A DNA stretch of 64,000 nucleotides from Bidens hawaiensis. Lineage: Eukaryota > Streptophyta > Magnoliopsida > Asterales > Asteraceae. The translations under genes and the position numbers were made by a program. This document shows positions 56,874-64,000 of this stretch, in pieces. The stretch covers positions 75,001 through 139,000 of the forward strand of contig JAIQDT010005003.1 of assembly GCA_021521415.1 (NCBI GenBank), written 5' to 3'. The notes under the pieces are model-generated. The model was not told where the DNA came from and ran no database searches. It saw only the letters and a program-made list of their open reading frames with translations. Position 1 is the first letter of the stretch, and each line of letters opens with the position of its first letter.

Positions 56874-58375
56874 ATGCAGCAGATGTTAACCATGGACAAT
56901 GAAATCGGTTCGCATAAAAAATGTCCTAAGCTGCTGAAGTTATCTGACTTCGCTCGATGGGAACCACGTTTTCGAGCATGTTTAGGTTCTCTACACCCTG
57001 AATGTGTTCGTCACCTGGATGTCGTCTATTTACCACCTCAAATGGGAAGTGCAACCACAGGATATACTGATAAAATGTTCAATATGTATGAAGCTGATGA
57101 GAGAAAGGAAACGGATAATGAGATTAAGGCATATTCAACGCTCATTATGGCTTTACCTAAGAACATTTTCCACCAATTTTGTCACATTAAACCGTGTGCT
57201 ACGTTGTTTGCCCAGTTGAAAACGAGAAGCTTGGGTAACACGTTAGAAAGCAAAAAGACTATGGTGAAGTTTTAGTTCTGAAACTTTATCTTGCTCAAGA
57301 ATGAAACGATGGAGGAAATGATCAACATGTTTTGTCATTTGATGGCCGATATGTCTCCAGTCAAAATGGAGCCTAGTGAGGTGGACAAGATCGATATCAA
57401 GAACGCGTTGCCTGCTAATTATACCATGTTTTTGTTGGTGTTGAAGAAAAACGGCTACTTCAAGAACGAGAACCTCACGGCTGAAGAGTTTGTTAATAAA
57501 TTTGAAGAGCGTGAGATTGATATGAAGTGCCATAATTCATTGAAGGATAGTCAAGATCCTACTTTATATGGTGGAACCTTACCAGCTAGCGGCAATAGCG
57601 GTTCTTTCCCGATTACTGCTTTTTACACTCAGAGTAATTTTGAATGTACTCAAAGTGGCAATCAATCTCCTAATTTTTGTTTCATGGCCTAGGGATCCAC
57701 AACGGGTGCTAGTCCATCGAGTTCACTACCGAATGTGAACAGGAAAGAAGCTGAACAACAATTTTCTTTCGTGTGCGCGTTCATGATATCGTATGAACAA
57801 CTAGTGGGAAGCAAAATGCCACTAGTGAACTGACCGATCATGACTATGATCAGATCGACCCAAATGAGCTGGAACTTATGGATCTAAAGTGGAATATGGC
57901 CCTGATAGTCCGTAAAGTAAAACGGTTCATGCAACGAACCGGGAAAGACCTACCCACACAAAACAAACGAGTTGGGTTTGATAAGTTAAAAGTCAAGTGC
58001 TACAGTTTCCAGGAGTTCGGTCACTTTGCAAAAGAATGTGACAAAACCCAAGAAAGAGTACACGGTCCCCGAACTTCAGATAGAAACTCATGAAAAAGCA
58101 ACAATGTGTCTGAAAGAAGACAAAACCTGAGGGGAAATAGGTGAAGGCCGGTAGTTCACAAGCATTGACTGTGAATGAAGGAATAAACTGGTCGTAGAAA
58201 CTCTTGGGTAATCAAGCAAATTTGGCCATATTGAACCCACTGAGCAATTCCAGGATGCTGGGGGTGATAATTTATCTGACGAGAGTGAATTGTTTGCTTG
58301 CATGGCCAAGATCGAAGAGGTTTGTACTAACTCCACTTTTAAGGTATCAATGAATGAATTTCATGAGTTAATTAC
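56874..58375 (+). pseudogene. gag: E5 Gag, N-terminal part, broken
   Basis: ATG 56874 or 56883 opens a UBN2-like capsid (FARWEPRFRACLGSL, EIKAYSTLIMALP). TAG at 57273 and TGA at 57279 interrupt a frame that continues to 57692. A further piece (57878-58093) holds the nucleocapsid knuckle CYSFQEFGHFAKEC, in which the second Cys is Phe. Reading then reaches MNEFHELIT at 58375, where the solo LTR begins, and the same frame resumes at 61864. Several frameshifts make it non-functional. Confidence 0.8.
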
Positions 58376-61010
58376 TGTGACATTTGAGCCAAAAGAAGGT
58401 ATACCTCAGTACGTATTTATCGATTAAGCAAATAAATGCTTCTTGCGTAACAAACAAACGATTAACTGAACGGGTCGGGTTATGACCCAGATATCCCGGG
58501 GGGCCAGCTATAAGTGATATATTTTTAATATAAGCTAAAATATTAGTAATATGGCCTTAGTTCGATAGCAAACAAGTTAAACGAAAACATGCTCGTTTAA
58601 CTACCCGCTATAGATTTAAACGCAAAAGATAGTTACAAACCAAGCATTTTATCATTCGTTAAGCCGAAAAAAACTTACCAAACACTTATTTGAAATGTTG
58701 TAAGCGATCCATGAAAATATTTTTGATTTTTACAAACAAATAGTATGTTTTACTAAATTTACAAGAAATTGGCCGAAAAACACTCGTTTTGGCGCTTTTT
58801 GTCATACCCGATATATTTTTCTTGGCAAAACCGAACCCGAAAATAAATTTGGACTCGCCATTTAATGTTTGGGCACGCAAAACAAGGAAATGGCCCAAAA
58901 ATTGGGCCCAAGGGGGCCCAATAATCTTGCGGCCGCCAAGATTGAATTACCACCTTCCTTTATATATTGTTACATTTTAACACTTTCTATATCATTCTAC
59001 AAGACTTTATTATTATTATAAGCTGGAGCTTCTTCAACTGATTACGTAAAAACCCAGCCAAATCTTAGGTAAATTGTTTCATTTTAATCAATTTTCAACT
59101 TGTTTAATCATGGTTAATTACATAGAAACATAGTTTGATTGCCAAAAATTACTTCTAACCATGTAAAAACCCTAAAAATGATCCAAAAATATTTTTTGAT
59201 CCTACACATGGTTAAGAATCTGAATTGGTAACTTTTTTGGCCATAAACACGGATTAGAGGGTTTAAATCGCGTTTTTAAGGTTCAAAAGTTCGGTTTAAA
59301 GTCCTAACCGAAACCCTAATTTTCAAGGCTAATATTTTGATGATACATGCTTGGTTTTGTGATATAGGACTTGTATCTAGCCTATATAGATGCACAAGAG
59401 CTTGAAAAGTTGATTAGAAAGGCGGAAACGAATCAAAACCGCTAAGGTAATGCCAAAACACTCGTTTACGGGCTGTTTAGATTAAGGTTATGATGTGCAT
59501 ATTATTAGGTCTTGAAATTTTACAGGGACATCAGGGACCATATCATTGAGTCCCTGTTCAAATTTGGTAATCTTTTGACCATCCGAGAATATTTGGCGAA
59601 TTTATTACCGAATTGGGACGTTTATTTGGGAAAAATAGTTAAAATGCTTGAAAAATTATGAAATTTTTAGGAGAACTCAGATTTGGTGTATTTTGATCAC
59701 ATATAAAGTTTGGGATGATTTGGAAAAGTTTAAAGGTGTTTTGGGCATATGCGTTTGTATGAATTTTTATAGCCGAATTTGGGCCGAAAAGAATATTGAA
59801 CAAGCTTATTGCATTCTGGAATTGATACAAGATGTTTTGCGACATAATTTGAGTATTCAAAAATTTTTGTGGAATTTTTGGAAATCGTTTGGGATAAACG
59901 GACGATTTTCAGGCGAAATATAGCTGATAAAATGAATTTTTATAAATTAATAAATCAGTAAATAATTCCATAAATATTTTTATAAAAGTATACATATTTT
60001 ATTTGATAAGTGTCTAAATTTTCATAATTTAATGATTAATATTTAATTAATTATGCTAATTTGAAGATTAAACAAATTCAATTTTAATAAAAACCGGCAA
60101 GTTCGTGATTAACGAACCTGCGGGAATATCAAAACACCAAGAGTGATCAAAAATCATATTTTTGGATTAATTAAGTAAAGACGAACCCTTTTATGAGAAA
60201 CCTGGACAATCTGGATAGATTGTGCGCGTTTCTTCTCAAATCAAACTGAATAAACGGAAACGGGCCCCGTAGCTAATCCGGGACCCCAATATATGATCTT
60301 TCTTTATAACTTAATCATTTTATCGACCAACACATTTACCCAAACTTATTTCCCAATAACTGTTTTCTGAACACATAAACAAACAACTTGGCCAGCTGGG
60401 AAAACGGAGAAACTGAGCCAAGTTCGGTTTTAAGTACTAGACATTGAACAACGTCACAACCTAAGCCTAATTCCACTTTCTGGACGTTCCAGCTATACCC
60501 AGATTAGTTATACAGCCCAGTTTAGTATTGAGATTATAATAATATTAAAATATTAATATTATTTTAATATTGTTTATAGGAAACCGTGATTACAAGTCAA
60601 ACAAACCTCGAACCGACGTGCTACTGAATACTGAATAAACCGTGAGTTTTGTGACCCCACTTTTAAACTGTTATTATAAACTTTCGGGGTGAAAAACATG
60701 TTGATACATATCTGTACACTATAAATTGTTTGATGATGGGAATTATCTAAGTGCTAACACACGAAAGTCCCCACGAACACAGTGATTAGCCTCGAGCCGG
60801 TGGCTTGTGAATAGTACTATTGGTTTGACAAACCCAAACGGAATCGGCCTGGTTGCCGTGTCACATAGCGCCGTTTGCACATGACCATACTTATACAAAC
60901 AGGCTATGTAGTGTTAAACATAGCTACCGGGGCATGTTGTGGGCGGAAGGGGAGCCACAGTGGTTGATTGGGCGTGGGAAATGGATGCACGCAGCACAGA
61001 CAGTCAAGGC

Positions 61011-61415
61011 TGTTGGTGCATTATGCCAGTAGTTCATTTGACTCGAGTCTATCGTGTCTGCAATCGTTACGTTGCTTGTTATGTCTTGATGAACTAGTTA
61101 GTTTGGTTATTTGGTTTTGGCGAACTTATGTTCTGGCGAAGTTAGAGACAACTTCGCCTAGGGTGTTAGGCGAAGTTGTCGTATTATATAAACCTAACTT
61201 ACGCCGTTCGAAAAAAAAGGGGTTTTTTGGGCAGATCTGTTTGGTAAGCTACAACAAGTCTTTTGGTGTTAACATCTAATAACAAGTAACCTTTGTCCTA
61301 TGTGTTACGTGTTTCTTTACGTGTCTCTCGATTAAATACTCATATCGTATACGTAGGGGATTCCGCACCCTCGTGTTACGAGATACTCCTGTGTTGATCC
61401 GGCTGGGAACTTCTA
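61011..61415 (+). mobile_element. Nested 405-bp copia solo LTR
   Basis: TGTTGGTGCATT...GGGAACTTCTA with TSD AAGGC at 61006-61010 and 61416-61420. It has a TATA-like ATTATATAAACC at about 61182 and GGGGATTCCGCACC near 61357, close to GGAATTCCGCACC of the E3 LTR. It ends TA instead of CA. Confidence 0.75.
61147..61180. repeat. Perfect 14-bp hairpin just upstream of a TATA box
   Basis: GACAACTTCGCCTA, loop GGGTGT, TAGGCGAAGTTGTC. It lies directly before the TATA-like sequence of the nested solo LTR. Confidence 0.92.
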
Positions 61416-61858
61416 AAGGCTTCACTGTAGCTTAGCATAATTACATCATAAACATACAAACAAACGTACTTATGAACGTACATACATACATACTTGCGTA
61501 TTTACAACTATGATTGTTGTACGCACAACTGATTTCTTGAAACTCGTGAAACTTACCAACTATTTGTAGTTGACCCGTTTTAACATGTTTTTCAGGTACT
61601 AGATTGGATTAGAAAATCAATGTACTACGTGTTGACTTGCGATCAATGCTGAGTGAATTGATGCAAGTGTTCTAGTAAGAAGTAAAGTCGCTTACGGACT
61701 GGATTTAGTTTGTACCACCTAGTTGTAAACAAAGTTAGATCGATGTAAAATATTGTAAACTAGTTTGTATTGTTCTTTATAAACAATGTGGTTGATACCA
61801 GAGGTGTCTGTTACATTTCCGTTTTACGCTTCCGCAAATTGCTTAACGGGGTGTGACA

Positions 61859-63119
61859 ATTACTTCTGTGGTAAGCACTAAATGTGATCAGTGTTGTGAA
61901 CTCAAGTGTAAACTTAAGTCTGCTTTGCAACATAATGATCAACTTGTTAGTGAACTTACTATGCTTAAAGAGTGCCACAGACAAAATTCTAAGTTTTTAG
62001 ATCAATCTACTTTAAAAATCAAGAATTTGTTTGTGAGCAATCATGATCTAAAAGCATAAGTGAGTGTAAGTTGATTATAATCGAACAACATTTACAAGAA
62101 ATCCTCAAATTAAGAACCAGTGTCACTAAACTTGAAAACAAAATCTTGGAATTAAAAAACAAAATCAGCAAGTTTAGGGACTCGTCTTTTCTTTTAAACG
62201 AGATCATTGAGGTCAATAATTCTTATCAGAAGAATGGAAAAGCTGGTTTGGGATTTGTTGAGATTCCACCTCCATTCAAAAATGACTATTCTAGTATTCC
62301 TGAGATTGTTAAAACCAAAACTGTTAAATCTAATCTTGTATCAGAAATTAAACCAACAATCTCAGAAAAACAAGAAAACATTAAGGTGAATGTGGAAAAT
62401 GTTGTGTTCGGTAAACCAGTTCATGACAGAATTCATATTAAAAGTAATTCGGTCTTTACCGAAAATGAAGTCAATGGATCGATTGAAGAACTAAATGAAC
62501 CGGAAATGATTGTTAAAAATGATAACATTGCTACTGAAAAATCACATTTTGTGTGAACCAGAAGAATTTGGAAAAACAGTTTATGGTTCAAAATATTCCA
62601 ACAGTTTTACAATTAAGACAAAGACTTCTCGTAAAGTAAAAGCATCAGAAAAGCCTAAAATTTCTGATGAGGACTTAATGAAGTTCACAAATCCTTCAAA
62701 AGAGTCTAATTTATATCAAATTCGGGTTTTTAAGCTTAAAGGCCTAAGCAAAATATTTTCTGATAAAGAAGTACCTTTGAACTTTCCAAAACCTGAATTG
62801 ATATAAAGTGTTTTCAATGACGATACATCTAACCCAACCGAGCTTGAGGACGCATTCTTGAAATCAAAATCAACTAAACCTCAAGTGAAGCAGACTTTAA
62901 ATTCTTCCAAACCTATAAAGTTTGTGAAATCTTCAGGATTGGAAAATGTCTACAATACAACCAATCTTGAGTTTTATAAAAATAAAAAGAGAATTAAGAA
63001 CACGGTTTCAACCTCGGTTCCTGATGTGACCCCAAAGGTTGTTAATGTTCAACCTGAGCATATTCATATGGCTCATGTTTCACCACACAAAATCATTGAT
63101 TCACGCTCTTGTTTCAAAT
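61859..63119 (+). pseudogene. gag: E5 Gag C-terminal coiled-coil part and second zinc knuckle start
   Basis: Resumes in frame after the TSD ATTAC (ITSVVSTKCDQC). Coiled-coil frames at 61864-62059 and 62071-62556 are followed by a charged region in other frames (62510-62806, 62858-63119). It ends with RSCFKCG, the first half of a CCHC knuckle comparable to the second knuckle of E1 and E3. The sequence is cut there by the deletion and inverted repeat at 63070-63169. Confidence 0.78.
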
Positions 63120-63169
63120 GTGGTTTACAAGAGCGTGAATCAATGATTTTGTGTGGTGAAACATGAGCC
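63070..63169. repeat. Perfect 43-bp inverted repeat with 14-base loop
   Basis: Arms 63070-63112 and 63127-63169, loop 63113-63126. The arms begin GGCTCATGTTTCACC and end GGTGAAACATGAGCC, with no mismatch. The left arm is ordinary gag sequence; the right arm is its inverted copy and abuts reverse transcriptase sequence. Confidence 0.97.
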
Positions 63170-64000
63170 TGGTACAGTACACTTGCTGACCATTTGTTGG
63201 ATAGTGGCTTTAAGCGGGGGATTGTGGATTGTACATTGTTCTACAAGCATATTGGTGAAGATCTGCTCCTAGTCCAGGTTTTTGTGGATGATATTATTTT
63301 TGGCTCAACGAACGACAAACTATGCAAGGAATTCGAGAATACTCTGCAGACAAAGTTCGAAATGAGTTCGAAGGGGGGAGATGAACTTCTTCTTGGGGTT
63401 GCAGGTTCACCAGTCTGATTCGGGAATCTTCATTCATCAGACGAAATACGTGAACGACGTCTTGAGCCGATTCAAGATAACTACCAGAAAAGTCCCCTCG
63501 ACACCTCTACCCGTGGGTCACAAGTTGTCACCGGACGAATTGGAGGATATAGTGGATCCGACCATATATTGAGCTATGATTGGTTCTTTAATGTACTTAA
63601 CTGCATCTTTTCCTGATATTATGTTTGCTTTTTGTCTTTGTGCCAGGTATTAGTCGAGTCCCCAAGTGATTCGTTTAGCGGTGGTTAAGCAGATCATGCA
63701 CTATTTGAGGGGTAATCCTGATATCGGGTTGTGGTATCCCAAGGATGATAGTTTCGATTTGATGGCTTACACCTATTCGGACTATGGCGGGTGCAAGATC
63801 AACTTCAAATCAACAATAGTGGGATGTCAATTTTTAGGAAACTGGCTTGTTTCCTAGTAATGTAAGAAGTAGACAACGGTCTCAACTTCAACAGCCGAAG
63901 CAGAATACGTGGCGGCATAGAGTTGCTGTTCACAAGTTCTGTGGATCCAGCAGCATCTACGGGATTATGGTTTAAAGTTTTTTACTACGCCCATTTATAT
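63170..64000 (+). pseudogene. pol: E5 reverse transcriptase palm and RNase H, broken and truncated by the window
   Basis: Begins inside the RT thumb-side of copia (WYSTLADHLLDSGF). The catalytic FVDD ([13 protein letters not shown]) lies near 63280-63310. A G-run near 63374 shifts the frame, and MNFFLGLQVHQSDSG continues from 63381. Stops at 63570, 63651 and 63857 interrupt the rest. The RNase H remains are MAYTYSDYGGCK and TSTAEAEYVAA-like segments at about 63880-63920. Protease, integrase and the N-terminal half of RT are missing. Confidence 0.85.

Larger units (their letters stand above)
58376..61858 (+). mobile_element. Solo LTR (3.5 kb, Ty3-like) inside E5 gag
   Basis: TGTGACATTTG...AACGGGGTGTGACA with TSD ATTAC at 58371-58375 and 61859-61863. 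No internal gene, primer site or second LTR is present. The GGGGTGTGACA end matches the sense-strand end of E4's LTR, pointing to a chromovirus. A TTTATATATT box lies near 58958 and an AT palindrome at 60541-60571. It contains the smaller solo LTR below. A short reading at 58789-58980 looks fortuitous. Confidence 0.78.
56161..64000 (+). mobile_element. E5: decayed SIRE-like Ty1/copia element, right end outside window
   Basis: Gag pieces (56874-58375 and 61859-63119) and reverse transcriptase/RNase H pieces (63170-64000) run on the plus strand, separated by a nested solo LTR and an internal deletion. [18 protein letters not shown] resembles the SIRE-type RT of E1. No LTR of its own is recognised. 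56161-56419 has no identified feature. Confidence 0.8.

Noticed and set aside
58376..61858. A complete short non-autonomous element rather than a solo LTR
   Set aside because: No internal direct terminal repeats, primer site or polypurine tract were found, and the end resembles chromovirus LTR ends.

Overview
This window is plant nuclear DNA, most likely from a eudicot and possibly Asteraceae. The family guess rests on the look of the retroelements and plastid segments; no host gene is available to test it. I found no ordinary host protein-coding gene. About 51 kb is one nest of LTR retrotransposons, followed by a mosaic of plastid DNA and then a decayed copia element running off the right edge. 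Boundaries marked by TG...CA ends and target-site duplications (TSDs) were read directly.

Nest (1-51045). The oldest layer is element A, an Athila-like Ty3 element on the + strand with gag and protease but no polymerase. It carries three insertions. E1 (2862-18955, minus, SIRE-like copia) splits the protease gene and has TSD GGATT. E2 (21400-29616, minus, copia) sits near A's 3' end with TSD TTTTG. E3 (30152-50877, plus, SIRE-like copia) sits in A's 3' LTR with TSD TTTTA. E4 (37316-48200, minus, Tekay-like chromovirus) is inserted in E3, so nesting is three deep. E2 is intact with near-identical LTRs. E4 is also young but has one in-frame stop between RNase H and integrase. E1 is decayed, and E3 has lost integrase, reverse transcriptase and RNase H.

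The most interesting system is in E1 and E3. Both carry a long extra ORF between the RNase H position and the 3' LTR. In each, the ORF follows a TATA box and a plausible intron whose 3' splice site lies just before the ATG. The motif found upstream of the LTR TATA box recurs upstream of the internal TATA box (TGCTCGA in E1, TGGGCY in E3). This suggests a self-contained second transcription unit. A non-coding block before it is conserved between the two elements.

E4 carries two hairpin series in which stems differ between copies but loops are constant, with G-U pairs that favour the sense strand. This points to selected RNA structure.

Plastid mosaic (about 51100-55440). Segments from the inverted repeat (rrn5, trnR-ACG, spacer) are joined to clpP-psbB and then to petB-petD. 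Frameshifts, a lost start codon and lost exons mark it as a nuclear plastid insertion (NUPT). A repeated AT-rich block of unknown origin follows (55440-56160).

Right end (56161-64000). E5 is a decayed SIRE-like copia element. Its gag is interrupted by a 3.5-kb solo LTR (TSD ATTAC), which itself contains a 405-bp copia solo LTR (TSD AAGGC). A perfect 43-bp inverted repeat lies exactly at an internal deletion joining gag to reverse transcriptase.
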